64,000 bases of DNA from Prevotella sp. (GCA_017445845.1 JAFSRY010000033.1:53021-117020); one strand, 5' to 3'. Counted from the stretch's first letter, positions 1 through 8,891 are shown. Notes: generated by a model not told the origin, from the sequence alone. Made by a program: numbers and translations.

Positions 1-1237
1 TTGAGGTGTTCAGTGGCAGAATGCCGTTGTTTTTCAACAATGTGATGGCTTCGCGGGCACTGGTCTCAGCCAAAGTCCGGTGTCCCTGGCTTCTGACAAT
101 GTTTTCTGCCTTTTTCGCATCGACATAAGGATTATCGAAAAGTCCAAGTTCAAACTTCAGGGTCAGTACACGTCTGACACACTCGTTGAGCGTCTCTTCG
201 CTGACCTTGCCGTCCTTGACCATTTGCAGCAGGTTTCTATTGGTGTTACACAGTTCCAGGTCGAGGCCGTTCTTCAGACAGAGGGCCAATGCGTCTTCGC
301 TGTTCTCAGCTATCAGGTGGTTGTCGGCAACGATGTCTACACCGCCGTAGTCGGAGACCACGATGCCCTTGAATCCCCACTCCTTTCGCAGAATGTTGTT
401 TAGAAGTCGGCTGCTGCAGCTTGCCGGTATGCCGTCAACGGTGTTGTAGGCTGACATGATGCCGCGCGCGCCGCCTTCTTCCACACAGGCCCGGAAGGGT
501 TCGAGGAAGACTTCGCGCAGCGTGCGCCATGAGGTTGTGGAGGCATACGAGTCATGCCCGCCCTCACCGTAGTTGTCGACATAGTGCTTCGGCGTTGCCA
601 CCACGCCATTCGTCTCCAATGCCTTCGTGTAGGTAGCGCCCATCACGGAATTCAGCAGCACATCCTCGCCATAGCTCTCCTGACAACGTCCCCAGCGTTG
701 GTCGCGGGTGACGTTGACGACGGGGGCATAGACTTGTCTGACACCGACAGCTCTGAGCTCTTTTGCTACGGCTTCGCCCACGCGAAAATATAAGTCGTCA
801 TCGAAGGTTGCAGCCATACTGATGCTTTGCGGGAAGCAGGTCGCGTTGCCCCATTGTGCCCCATGAAGGGCCTCTCCATGCTGTAGCACAGGGATGCCCC
901 ATCGGCTGGCATCTATCGAACGGCGCGTGTCGTCGTTGATATGTTCGGCCACCGATTGAGGGTTGTTCGGGACGTTACCTTCCCAAAGGAAGTGTCCGAT
1001 GTTTCGGATGTGGCCAATCGTATAGTCACGCTTCTCGAAGAACTGGTCGAAGAAGAGCAGTTGTGCGCTGATTTGTGCCACCTTCTCTTCAATATTCATT
1101 CGGTTGAGAAGGTCGTCGGCACGTTCCTGCGCACTGAGTTTTTGGTTTTGATACGGATACTTTGTTTTTTCCGTTGTGGCATGCATTGCCGTTGCTAACG
1201 ACAGCATGGCCACTATACAAAGCCCCCTTATATTCAT
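1..1237 (-). CDS. Glycoside hydrolase family 3 (beta-glucosidase/beta-xylosidase), 5' part
   Basis: This frame stays open from an ATG at 1237 to the left edge, giving the first 412 residues; the C-terminal half lies outside the window. Residues 1 to about 20 form a signal peptide, so the enzyme is exported. The GH3 barrel is recognisable from RNMxxEEKVAQ-like N-terminal sequence, PVVNVTRDQRWGR, the conserved KHY segment, SAYNTVDGIP, and GIVVSDYGG, in which Asp296 is the expected nucleophile. GH3 enzymes release terminal beta-linked glucose or xylose. It starts 15 bases after the xylulokinase stop and is the last visible gene of a xylose operon, so beta-xylosidase activity on xylo-oligosaccharides is likely, but specificity cannot be read from sequence alone. 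Confidence 0.9.
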   Translation of the reverse strand, partial: MNIRGLCIVAMLSLATAMHATTEKTKYPYQNQKLSAQERADDLLNRMNIEEKVAQISAQLLFFDQFFEKRDYTIGHIRNIGHFLWEGNVPNNPQSVAEHINDDTRRSIDASRWGIPVLQHGEALHGAQWGNATCFPQSISMAATFDDDLYFRVGEAVAKELRAVGVRQVYAPVVNVTRDQRWGRCQESYGEDVLLNSVMGATYTKALETNGVVATPKHYVDNYGEGGHDSYASTTSWRTLREVFLEPFRACVEEGGARGIMSAYNTVDGIPASCSSRLLNNILRKEWGFKGIVVSDYGGVDIVADNHLIAENSEDALALCLKNGLDLELCNTNRNLLQMVKDGKVSEETLNECVRRVLTLKFELGLFDNPYVDAKKAENIVRSQGHRTLAETSAREAITLLKNNGILPLNTS

Positions 1238-1252
1238 GTTGGGTATTGATGG

Positions 1253-2737
1253 TTAGTTGTTAATCTTCAGTATCATTTTCCAACGTTCGTAGGCTTCGAT
1301 GTATGCAGTGTTGTCTGCTACAGGCTCGATGTGCTCTATGCAACGCAGCGAGGCAAAGGCTTCGTTGTTGTCGCGATAGAGTCCGCAGCCCATGCCGGCA
1401 CCTCTTGCAGCTCCTACGGAACCGTCGGTGTCATAGAGTTCGATGGTGGCACCGCTCGTCGAGGCCAGTGTATCGCGGAAGATGGGGGAGAGGAACATAT
1501 TGGCATGTCCGGCATGAATCTTTCTGATGTCCATTCCCATCCCGTGCATGACTTCCATTCCGTAGCAGAAGGCAAAGACTATGCCCTCCTGTGAGGCACG
1601 CAGAAGGTGGGCGCGGTTGTGGACGTTGAAGTTTATACCCCGGATGCTGCAGCCTGGCTCACGGTTTTCAAGGATACGTTCAGCTCCGTTACCGAAAGGA
1701 AGTATGGTGACCCCTTCAGAACCTACAGGAATGGTGGCGGCAAGCAGATTCATGTCGTTATAGTTCAGGTCGGGAGCTACGTTGCGGTGCATCCAAGCGT
1801 TCAGAATGCCTGTGCCGTTGCAGATGCCGAGAACACCCAATCGTGTGTTGGGTGATTGGTGGTTGACATGGGCAAAGATGTTTACACGCGACTTCGGGTC
1901 GTAGTTCACGTCGCCCAGCACCCCATAGACGACACCAGACGTGCCTGCCGTTGAGGCTACTTCTCCCGGATTGAAGACGTTCAGCGATAGGGCGTTGTTA
2001 GGTTGGTCGCCGGCACGATAGCAGATGGGCGTTCCCTTTCGAAGCCCTGTTTCTCGGGCTGCCTCTTCCGATACTTCGCATTGTTGTCCGAAGGTAGGAA
2101 CAATATCTGCCAAAATCGTTCGTGGAAAACCGAAGTAATCGGTCAGGAACCAGGCGGGCTGGTTTTCTTTAAAGTCCCACAACATTCCTTCCGACAGACC
2201 GCTGACGGTGGTCGTAGCCTGACCAGTCAGGCGCAAGGCGATATAGTCGCCAGGCAACATGATTTTGTAGATTTTGTCGAAGCGTTCGGGTTCGTTTTCC
2301 TTCACCCAAGCCAGTTTTGAAGCTGTGAAATTGCCGGGTGAGTTGAGCAGATGGCCCAGGCATTGGTCGCTGCCTAAATCATTAAAAGCCTTTTCACCGT
2401 ATGGCACGGCACGCGAGTCGCACCAGATAATGCTGTCGCGCAGGGGCTTGAGGTTTTTATCAACGCATACCAGCCCATGCATCTGGTAGGAGATACCGAT
2501 GGCCATGATGTCATCGCCTGTGATATGGGCATCGGCCATTACTTTGGCAAGGGCTTGTTTTCCATAAGTCCACCATGAGTCGGGGTCTTGTTCGGCCCAG
2601 CCCATTTGGACTGCTTTGATAGCAGCCTCTTTTTCCGGGAAGAAAGCAGCGGCTAAACATTGCCCTGTCTGCCCGTCAACAAGCGATGCCTTTACGCTAC
2701 TACTGCCTACGTCGAAGCCAAGAAGAACCCTGCTCAT
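1253..2737 (-). CDS. xylB: Xylulokinase (FGGY family)
   Basis: A 494-residue FGGY-family sugar kinase that phosphorylates D-xylulose to xylulose 5-phosphate, feeding the pentose phosphate pathway. The N-terminal GFDVGSSSVKASLVD is the ATPase phosphate-binding motif, and the C-terminal AGHANMFLSPIFRDTLAS and GAARGAGMG segments are typical of Bacteroidota xylulokinases. I chose the ATG at 2737 rather than the one 15 bases upstream because it forms an ATGA overlap with the xylE stop and is preceded by GGAGGAAAG. Translation is therefore probably coupled to the transporter. No xylose isomerase gene is visible, so xylA must lie elsewhere. Confidence 0.93.
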   Translation of the reverse strand: MSRVLLGFDVGSSSVKASLVDGQTGQCLAAAFFPEKEAAIKAVQMGWAEQDPDSWWTYGKQALAKVMADAHITGDDIMAIGISYQMHGLVCVDKNLKPLRDSIIWCDSRAVPYGEKAFNDLGSDQCLGHLLNSPGNFTASKLAWVKENEPERFDKIYKIMLPGDYIALRLTGQATTTVSGLSEGMLWDFKENQPAWFLTDYFGFPRTILADIVPTFGQQCEVSEEAARETGLRKGTPICYRAGDQPNNALSLNVFNPGEVASTAGTSGVVYGVLGDVNYDPKSRVNIFAHVNHQSPNTRLGVLGICNGTGILNAWMHRNVAPDLNYNDMNLLAATIPVGSEGVTILPFGNGAERILENREPGCSIRGINFNVHNRAHLLRASQEGIVFAFCYGMEVMHGMGMDIRKIHAGHANMFLSPIFRDTLASTSGATIELYDTDGSVGAARGAGMGCGLYRDNNEAFASLRCIEHIEPVADNTAYIEAYERWKMILKINN

Positions 2738-4200
2738 TTTTCTTTCCTCCACAGTTTAGTCATTTCTTCCAGTGTCTTTCCTTTGGTCTCAGGAACTAAG
2801 CGCCAGACGAAGACGGCGGCAACGATACAGAGCACACCATAGAGACCGTAGGTGAACCAATGGCCGAAGTTCGGGTCGGCGGCCGTCTTCATGTTGAACA
2901 TCGGAACGAACGATGAGGACACTATCCAGTTGAAGATCCACTGGAAGGCAACGGCGATGGCAACGGCTTTGCCGCGAATGGTATTGGGGAATATCTCAGC
3001 GATGAGCACCCAGCAGATGGGACCCCATGAGAACATGAACGATGCCGAGTAGACCATGATGGACAGCATACAGATGAGGCTGAGTTGCGGGTTGCCAAAT
3101 GTCAGGGCTACACCCAGTGCTCCGATGGCCATGCCCAAAGAACCTGTGATGAGCAAAGGTTTACGGCCGAGTTTTTCTACGGTAAAGACAGCTACCAACG
3201 TAAAGAGTATGTTGACAACACCCATCATGACGGTTTGCATCATCGGGTTGGTCATACCCATGTCGTGGAAAATGCGTGGTGCGTAATAAAGCACGGCATT
3301 AATGCCGACGATCTGCTGGAATACGCTGAGCATGATACCAATAAAAATGACTAACATGCCGTAGGTGAAGAGCGGTTCCGTCTTGACGGTGATGGTGTCC
3401 TTGATGTCCTGTAGTATTTGACGGGCTTTGCTTTCGCCGTTAATCTTCGAAAGCACGCCGAGAGCCTGTGTGTCGCGACCAATCATCACGAGGTATCGCG
3501 GTGTTTCCGGTACGAAGCAGATGAGCAGGGCAAAGAGGCCTGCCGGTACGGCTTCGCTTCCGAACATATAACGCCATCCGGAGGCGATGGTCCATGGGTC
3601 ACTGCCTGCGACCACCGTGTTCATGCCCTGTCCGATTGACTCGATGACGGGGTTGGTATGTTCACCGAGGATGAGGAAGTTAACGAAGTAGACGACCAGC
3701 TGACCGAAGATGATGGCAAACTGGTTCCATGAAACCAACATTCCGCGAATGTTAGACGGGGCGACCTCACCGATATACATCGGGCAGATGGCTGATGCCA
3801 GTCCGACACCGATGCCGCCGATGACACGGTAGATATTAAAAGCGATGAGCAGGCTGAAAGTTGGCTGTCCTTTTTCGAAGAAAAGAAATTCGGGCGACAT
3901 ACTGCCCAATGCGGAGATGAAGAACATGATACCCGCAAAGACCAGCGAGCGCTTACGTCCCCACCGTGAGGCCAACAGGCCGCTGATGGCACTTCCGATG
4001 ATGCAGCCAATGAGTGCGCTGGCACAGGTGAAGCCGTGCATCCCGTCGGTGTAGTTAAAATCTTCGGCTCCAAGGAAGAAGGCTTGCAAGCCTTTCTCAG
4101 CTCCAGAAATAACGGCGGTGTCATAACCAAAGAGCAATCCGCCCAGAACGGCTACCATGACGATGCTGATCAGGTAGCCTTTGTTTCCTTTGTCGTTCAT
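2734..4200 (-). CDS. xylE: D-xylose:H+ symporter, MFS sugar porter
   Basis: A 488-residue inner-membrane sugar porter with about 12 hydrophobic segments, close to the length of E. coli XylE. Sugar-porter signatures are visible: GRKRS after helix 2, PMYIGEVAPSNIRG, the PETPRYL stretch before the central loop, the QQIVGINAVLYYAPRIF helix-7 motif, GRKPLL, and PETKGKTLEEM at the C terminus. It should import xylose with protons. It lies between a GH43 enzyme (36-base gap) and xylB (4-base overlap), which supports xylose rather than another sugar. The overlap with xylB and the short upstream gap indicate one transcript. Confidence 0.92.
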   Translation of the reverse strand: MNDKGNKGYLISIVMVAVLGGLLFGYDTAVISGAEKGLQAFFLGAEDFNYTDGMHGFTCASALIGCIIGSAISGLLASRWGRKRSLVFAGIMFFISALGSMSPEFLFFEKGQPTFSLLIAFNIYRVIGGIGVGLASAICPMYIGEVAPSNIRGMLVSWNQFAIIFGQLVVYFVNFLILGEHTNPVIESIGQGMNTVVAGSDPWTIASGWRYMFGSEAVPAGLFALLICFVPETPRYLVMIGRDTQALGVLSKINGESKARQILQDIKDTITVKTEPLFTYGMLVIFIGIMLSVFQQIVGINAVLYYAPRIFHDMGMTNPMMQTVMMGVVNILFTLVAVFTVEKLGRKPLLITGSLGMAIGALGVALTFGNPQLSLICMLSIMVYSASFMFSWGPICWVLIAEIFPNTIRGKAVAIAVAFQWIFNWIVSSSFVPMFNMKTAADPNFGHWFTYGLYGVLCIVAAVFVWRLVPETKGKTLEEMTKLWRKEK

Positions 4201-4236
4201 CAGGTTTTGTTATTTAGGTTGTTAATACTATTCTTT

Positions 4237-5205
4237 TTACTTTACGTTCGGCCAAGGCTGACATGGAATGGTGATATTGCCTGTCTTGAAGTGGGGCCAA
4301 CCGTCTTTGCCGATGACAAGTTCTTGCAGAATGGGTTGCCGCCCTTCGTGGTACTTGCCGATGAGGTAGCTGTGACAGAGGTAGTAGAGTCGGCCTTTCG
4401 GGGTGCTGACCAATGTGCCGTGACCGCACGACTGGATGGTTTCGCCGTCGCCTTTGAGGATGGGGTTCCCTTCATATTTCTCGTAAGGTCCGGCAAAGTT
4501 GGTGGAGCGGGCGACGCGCACTTCATAGTCGCTTCGAGGCGAACAGCAGTCGCGCGCGGCGTACATTATATAATAATAATCACCGTGATGGAAAATGCAT
4601 TGTCCTTCCATACCGATGTCTTCGATGTCGGTCAGCAGAGTGAAGGCATCACCTTCAAGGTGCAGACCATCGTCGGAGAGACGGCGTGCCAACAGCTCTA
4701 TGGGGCGTTCCGGGTCGAGTCCGTAGGCCTTCCAGGTGATATAGAGCTGTCCGTCGTCGTCATATATATAGGAGTCGATAGCCTCATTGGTCCACTGCAC
4801 CAACGGACCGTGGTCGGTATAGGGACCTTCCGGTCGGTCGGCTGTTGCCACGCCGACGCACGACTTGCGGTCGTTTTTGTTGCGAGCCGTATAGTAGCAG
4901 AAAACTTTTCCGTTGTGCTCGAAAAGCTCCGGTGCCCAGAAGGAGCCCAGTGTCCATTCCGGCCAGTCGTTGAACACATGTCCGATGGGTTCCCAGTCGA
5001 CGAGATTATCCGAGCGATACATCGGATAAACCCATTTGCTGTTGCCAGAAGTGCCGGCTGCATAATATGTTGTCCCGATGCGGATAACCGTTGGGTCGGG
5101 TACGTCACTCTTGATGACTGGGTTCTCGAAAAAACGTGTCTGGCGGCAGCCTGCCATTATCAAACAGGCGAGACAGAGCAGTAGTAATGATGGTTTCCTA
5201 TTCAT
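4237..5205 (-). CDS. GH43 family lipoprotein (xylosidase/arabinofuranosidase type)
   Basis: A 322-residue lipoprotein with a lipobox ending at Cys20 (LIMAGC), so it is anchored in the outer or inner membrane leaflet. It is a single-domain five-bladed propeller of GH43: Asp37 in VPDPTV is the likely catalytic base, Asp144 in the AIDSYIYDDDG strand the pKa modulator, and Glu200 in GMEGQ the general acid. Family members cleave beta-xylose or alpha-arabinose side groups from hemicellulose. It is the first gene of the xylose operon, directly behind a consensus promoter. No carbohydrate-binding module is visible. The exact substrate is inferred only from its neighbours. Confidence 0.9.
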   Translation of the reverse strand: MNRKPSLLLLCLACLIMAGCRQTRFFENPVIKSDVPDPTVIRIGTTYYAAGTSGNSKWVYPMYRSDNLVDWEPIGHVFNDWPEWTLGSFWAPELFEHNGKVFCYYTARNKNDRKSCVGVATADRPEGPYTDHGPLVQWTNEAIDSYIYDDDGQLYITWKAYGLDPERPIELLARRLSDDGLHLEGDAFTLLTDIEDIGMEGQCIFHHGDYYYIMYAARDCCSPRSDYEVRVARSTNFAGPYEKYEGNPILKGDGETIQSCGHGTLVSTPKGRLYYLCHSYLIGKYHEGRQPILQELVIGKDGWPHFKTGNITIPCQPWPNVK

Positions 5206-5213
5206 ATTGGCTA

Positions 5214-5244
5214 CAAAGTTACAACTTTTTATTCAAACAACAAA
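5214..5244 (-). promoter_or_regulatory. Promoter of the GH43-xylE-xylB-GH3 operon
   Basis: Reading leftward, TTTG (5244-5241), 19 bases, then TAACTTTG (5221-5214) matches the Bacteroidota consensus exactly. Its last base is only 8 bases before the GH43 start codon, so the transcript would have almost no leader. Confidence 0.75.
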
Positions 5245-5298
5245 GGGATTTCCCTATTAACTTTAGGAAAAAACCTCTGTGAAAATAGGAAAAATTAC

Positions 5299-5329
5299 TT
5301 GCAGGTTCGAGAAAAAGTATTTACCTTTG
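5299..5329 (+). promoter_or_regulatory. Promoter of the 5387 gene
   Basis: TACCTTTG at 5322-5329 with a partial upstream element (TTGC, 5299-5302) 19 bases before. It leaves a leader of about 50 bases. Confidence 0.6.
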
Positions 5330-5386
5330 CAACTGTGAACACAAATATGTAAATAGTAACGATTTAAAACAGGAAAGGGAAAGACG

Positions 5387-6322
5387 ATGAAAAAGATGAT
5401 ACTGATGGCAGTCATGATGGCGATAGCCTTCTCTGCCCGCGCAATGTCGTATATGGATGCCCGCAATGAGGCACTCTACCTGAGCGACAAGATGGCCTAT
5501 GAACTGAACCTTTCGATGGCGCAGTTTGATGCCGTTTACGAAATCAACTTCGACTATTTCTATATGGTCAACCATCGGTCGGAAGTGAACGGAAAGTACT
5601 GGCGTCGTCGTAATTCAGACTTGAAGTATGTGCTGAGTTCCTTACAGTATAATCACTACCGTTCCATCAAATACTTCTATCGTCCGCTCGGATGGTCAGG
5701 AAATTCGGTCGTTTACAACATCTATAGTTATTACCGCAACCGCAACCACCTCTACTATGAGGTTCCCAGTGTGTTTGACAACTATCGTGGAGGCCACTCC
5801 AACAGTTCCGGCAGCTACTATTCGGGACGTTCGTTTGATAACGGTCGTCATCCCAATGCCTTCAGCTATCGCGGTGGATATTATGACAACTGGCGTCAGA
5901 GCGGCAACTCCAACAGCTGGAATTACAATAATAACGGTGGAAACATGAATGACAACCGTCCGGACAGAGGCAATTCCTCGGGTGGAAGCCAAGGCGGCAG
6001 CTCATGGCACATCGGCAACCAGAACAACAACCAAGGCAACAGTGGAAGTAATGCCTCTGGCAATGGCTCGCAGAAAAAGAACGATAATTCCAACAATGCA
6101 TCGCGCAGCGGTCAGGGCAGTTCTGTGAAGTTCGGCTCGAATGCTTCGAAGAACAATTCTTCCAATGCCAACCAGAATAACTCTGGCAGCAGTTCTCGGA
6201 GGGGAGCAAAGAATGACAGCGAACAGAACAAAAATGACAACTCGAATGCTTCTTCGGGCAGCCAGAGCTCAAGTTCTTCAAAGTCGAACAATGCCGGAAC
6301 GTTCGGAGGACGAAGAAAGTAG
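5387..6322 (+). CDS. Exported protein with Asn/Ser/Gly-rich disordered tail, function unknown
   Basis: A 311-residue protein I cannot assign to a named function. Residues 1-19 are a signal peptide (MKKMILMAVMMAIAFSARA). Residues about 20-115 look folded and helical, with many Tyr and a repeated acidic-aromatic pattern (AYELNLSMAQFDAVYEINFDYF), somewhat like small periplasmic CpxP/Spy-type modules, but the resemblance is weak. From about residue 120 to the end the chain is almost entirely Asn, Ser, Gly, Gln and Arg/Lys, which suggests a long disordered, possibly surface-exposed tail. It is monocistronic and convergent with another small exported protein. Confidence 0.75.
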   Translation: MKKMILMAVMMAIAFSARAMSYMDARNEALYLSDKMAYELNLSMAQFDAVYEINFDYFYMVNHRSEVNGKYWRRRNSDLKYVLSSLQYNHYRSIKYFYRPLGWSGNSVVYNIYSYYRNRNHLYYEVPSVFDNYRGGHSNSSGSYYSGRSFDNGRHPNAFSYRGGYYDNWRQSGNSNSWNYNNNGGNMNDNRPDRGNSSGGSQGGSSWHIGNQNNNQGNSGSNASGNGSQKKNDNSNNASRSGQGSSVKFGSNASKNNSSNANQNNSGSSSRRGAKNDSEQNKNDNSNASSGSQSSSSSKSNNAGTFGGRRK

Positions 6323-6350
6323 AGGGGAGAAGCAAGGGGGCTCTTTATGA

Positions 6351-6384
6351 AAAAACATCCGCAGAGACTTGCGTTCTGCGGATG
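6351..6384 (-). terminator. Rho-independent terminator for leftward transcription
   Basis: Perfect 10-bp stem CATCCGCAGA / TCTGCGGATG (6356-6365 and 6375-6384) with a 9-base loop. Only the leftward direction has a U tract (six T after the stem). It therefore ends transcripts from the right, about 400 bases beyond the nearest leftward stop codon. It could still act weakly for the rightward 5387 gene. Confidence 0.7.
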
Positions 6385-6556
6385 CCAAACAATCTTTAAA
6401 CTTAATCGGACTAATGTGTTTTCCTATTGAGATATTTCATTCAATCTTTGTTGGTTCTGTTTTGCTTCCTTAGTATTAATCGCTTCCACCCCCCGGAGTT
6501 ATCCCTCGCTACCCTCGGTTCTTAGCATCGCTATTCCCGAAAAAATCTATCGGCAT

Positions 6557-6666
6557 ACGCTTCTCAAAGAGGTAATACGCTTATCAGTGTGAGATAATCC
6601 GATGATCAGTGTGAGATAATCCTATTACCAGTGTGTGATAATCCTATTACCAGTGTGTGATAATAG
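6557..6666. repeat. Tandem 22-base repeat array A
   Basis: Four 22-base units at 6579, 6601, 6623 and 6645 share the core CAGTGTGWGATAATCC, with a decayed copy before them from about 6557. Units 3 and 4 are imperfect dyads (TATTACCA / TGATAATA). No open frame is supported. It occupies the middle of the 460-base gap (6323-6783) between two convergent genes; the rest of that gap holds only the terminator and sequence I cannot interpret. Confidence 0.85.
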
Positions 6667-6783
6667 CCGTTCCAAAGCCTGCAACAAATCTTGAAACTAA
6701 TAAGTCGTCGGTTCGTTTCATAAGTTGTTGGCTTATAATAACTTCGTGGGGCTTGACTAATTGATTTTAGAACTTAACCACAT

Positions 6784-7260
6784 TTAGAATGCCTGTCGTT
6801 GCTGTCCCCTGCGTCCGTCACGAGGACCACGCTGCCGCATTTGCTTCTGGTCTTCCTCGTACTTCTGGAACTGTTCCTCAGTGAGGATGTCCTTCAGCGC
6901 GTTGTTATAGGCCTCCTGCTGTTTTCTCATTTCGTTCATGCGGGCTTCCATCTCCTCGCGGTTGGGCTGTGTTGCACCGGTCTGACCGTCGGCCTGCTGG
7001 TTATGTTGCGGCTGTCTGTCTCTCATGCGAGGTCCTCTGCCTGGTCCGTTCTGCGGACGCAACTTGCCGGCATATTCTGTGTTAAGAGCAAGCACTTTCT
7101 CCGTTTGTTCGTCGGTGAGGGCATAGCGTTCAGCCATACGGTCTGTTTGGCGCTGCACCATCTCTTTAGGGTCGAAGCGACGTTGTCTGTTGTTGTCCTG
7201 GGCCATAGTGGCGGTGGTTACGGTGAATAAGGCTATCAGGGCCAATGTCATTTTCTTCAT
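6784..7260 (-). CDS. Periplasmic DUF4890/Spy-like protein
   Basis: A 158-residue exported protein. Residues 1-20 form a signal peptide ending at MAQ. The mature part is highly charged, rich in Gln, Arg and Glu and predicted almost wholly helical, with two related helical segments: RMAERYALTDEQTEKVLAL and ALKDILTEEQFQKYEED. This LTxEQ pattern is characteristic of the Spy/CpxP (LTXXQ) and DUF4890 groups, which bind unfolded proteins or sense envelope stress. The C terminus is Arg/Gly/Gln-rich. It is monocistronic and divergent from the DUF4230 genes. Confidence 0.75.
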   Translation of the reverse strand: MKKMTLALIALFTVTTATMAQDNNRQRRFDPKEMVQRQTDRMAERYALTDEQTEKVLALNTEYAGKLRPQNGPGRGPRMRDRQPQHNQQADGQTGATQPNREEMEARMNEMRKQQEAYNNALKDILTEEQFQKYEEDQKQMRQRGPRDGRRGQQRQAF

Positions 7261-7404
7261 TTCTGTTGTCCTTTCTTTTGTTGGTAGTTATTATTTGTTT
7301 TATTTCTTTGTTGCAACATATCATCTGACGTAGGAAAACAGAGATGGTTTAAGCCCTTGAGACAAAAAAAATGTGAAAAAGATGGCAGGTACAGCAAAAA
7401 TTAG

Positions 7405-7412
7405 TAACTTTG
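7405..7412 (+). promoter_or_regulatory. Promoter -7 element of the DUF4230 pair
   Basis: TAACTTTG at 7405-7412, 18 bases before the first ATG. The -33 element is not obvious. Confidence 0.5.
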
Positions 7413-7430
7413 TGACGTATTATTGCAATC

Positions 7431-8105
7431 ATGATGAATGAGATGAAGAGAATTGCACTTCTGTTGCTGTTGGCATTGGCTGTGCTCTGTTCTTGCGGTG
7501 GCCGTGAGGATAGGGTAGAAGTGGAGCAGGTAGACACGCTGTCGGTCCTGATGACACAGATACGGCAGTGTTCCCGCCTCTACAGTGCTGAATACATGGT
7601 CAGGAAAATAGTCACCCACGATGACAACCTTCAGTTCAGTGGAGAAATCCTTCAGAAAGACTTTTCTGTAGATGTTCCGATGAGTCGTCGGAAGGTTGCC
7701 ATACCTATCAGTGCCTCCGTGAAGGCCTATATCGACTTCAGTGATTTCAGCCCCGACCGTGTCAGCCGCCATGATGGCAAGATTGAAATCTTCCTCCCCG
7801 ACCCGAAGCTTATGCTCACTGCCACACGCATCGACCACGACGCCATCAGACAGTATATACCCCTCATACGCAGTAACTTCTCTGACGAAGAACTCTCACA
7901 CTATGAGCAGCAGGGACGGCAAGCCATCATCAACGACATTGCCCACATGGGAATCATAGAGACAGCCCGGCAGAGTGCCGCCTCCACACTCATCCCCATG
8001 CTCTCAGAACTTGGCTACGATGAACAGGACATTACTATCACCTTCCGCCGAGACTTCGGCATCCGAGACATCCCCTCGCTCATCGTCGAGAGAATCAACG
8101 GCTGA
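7431..8105 (+). CDS. DUF4230 lipoprotein
   Basis: A 224-residue lipoprotein with a lipobox in LAVLCSCGG. The start may be the ATG at 7443 (MKRIALLLLL), which gives a more usual signal peptide; both lie behind the same promoter. The body matches the DUF4230 pattern: a hydrophobic strand reading VAIPISASVKAYIDFSDFS, then IEIFLPDPKLMLTATRID, then a long C-terminal helical part with ARQSAASTLIPMLSELGY. The function of DUF4230 proteins is not established. It is followed after 19 bases by a paralogue that is membrane-anchored by a helix instead of a lipid. Confidence 0.8.
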   Translation: MMNEMKRIALLLLLALAVLCSCGGREDRVEVEQVDTLSVLMTQIRQCSRLYSAEYMVRKIVTHDDNLQFSGEILQKDFSVDVPMSRRKVAIPISASVKAYIDFSDFSPDRVSRHDGKIEIFLPDPKLMLTATRIDHDAIRQYIPLIRSNFSDEELSHYEQQGRQAIINDIAHMGIIETARQSAASTLIPMLSELGYDEQDITITFRRDFGIRDIPSLIVERING

Positions 8106-8124
8106 CAAAGAATAGAACATTATA

Positions 8125-8751
8125 ATGGAGCAACCGCAGAATAATTTCCAATACTTTGTCCGAGGTCTCTCGGGCACCATCGGGAAGATACTCCTCACGT
8201 TGGTTTTCCTGGTGCTCATAGCCCTTGTCGTCGTCGGCTATCTTGCCGACGGAACCCATCTGTCGCTGGGAAAGAAAGAGCGTGTAAGCCTTTCGCCCAC
8301 ACAGATACAGTCCATTCGCAACATAGGACAGTGGGAGTTTCTCTCGGTCAGCGACGAGGAACTCGTCGACACTGTGCGTTATGGCTTCTTCGGTGACAAT
8401 CAGCTCGCGCGTATCTATTATGGAACGTTGCGCATAGGCATAGACCTCTCTGAGTTGCAAGCCGACTGGGTGACCGTCGACGGTGACTCCGTGTCGATGC
8501 AACTGCCCGACGTGCATCTGCTTGACGACAACTTCATCGACGAAGCCCGCACACGTTCGTTCTACGAGAGCGGTAAATGGACCCACGCCGATCGCGAACG
8601 GATGTATCAGACCGCTGTCGCCACGATGAATCAGCGTTGCCTGACGGAGACCAACATGCAGTCGGCACGAGAGAATGCTCAACGACAGCTTTCGCAGCTG
8701 CTCAGCGCCATGGGGTTCAAACGTATCAGCGTGAGAGTAGGACAGAAGTAA
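8125..8751 (+). CDS. DUF4230 protein with N-terminal membrane anchor
   Basis: A 208-residue paralogue of the preceding lipoprotein. Residues about 20-43 form one transmembrane helix (ILLTLVFLVLIALVVVGYL) and the remainder is expected in the periplasm. Shared features are the strand GTLRIGIDLSELQADWV, SVSMQLPDVHLLDD and the terminal helix ENAQRQLSQLLSAMGF followed by a short strand. The same order of elements in both proteins suggests a tandem duplication with different anchoring. They are co-transcribed and may form a hetero-oligomer; that is inference. Function unknown. Confidence 0.78.
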   Translation: MEQPQNNFQYFVRGLSGTIGKILLTLVFLVLIALVVVGYLADGTHLSLGKKERVSLSPTQIQSIRNIGQWEFLSVSDEELVDTVRYGFFGDNQLARIYYGTLRIGIDLSELQADWVTVDGDSVSMQLPDVHLLDDNFIDEARTRSFYESGKWTHADRERMYQTAVATMNQRCLTETNMQSARENAQRQLSQLLSAMGFKRISVRVGQK

Positions 8752-8821
8752 GACCGTTGCAGTCAGATAACCTGCCGATAATTAGTTGAAATATAGCTTC
8801 AAATGCCGTAAAGACCATATA

Positions 8822-8857
8822 AACATAGCCCAGGGGACGGACCTCCTGGGCTATGTT
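8822..8857. terminator. Bidirectional terminator between DUF4230 and rpoD
   Basis: A perfect 13-bp stem, AACATAGCCCAGG (8822-8834) and its complement (8845-8857), separated by 10 bases. It is followed by TTTTG rightward and by a U-rich stretch leftward, and sits between convergent genes. Confidence 0.85.
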
Positions 8858-8891
8858 TTGTATATTCAGACCTATAAGTCTCTTACAAATA

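Noticed and set aside
4036-5184. 382-codon open frame opposite GH43
   Set aside because: The GH43 reading has a lipobox and all catalytic residues; the opposite frame has neither signal nor family features.
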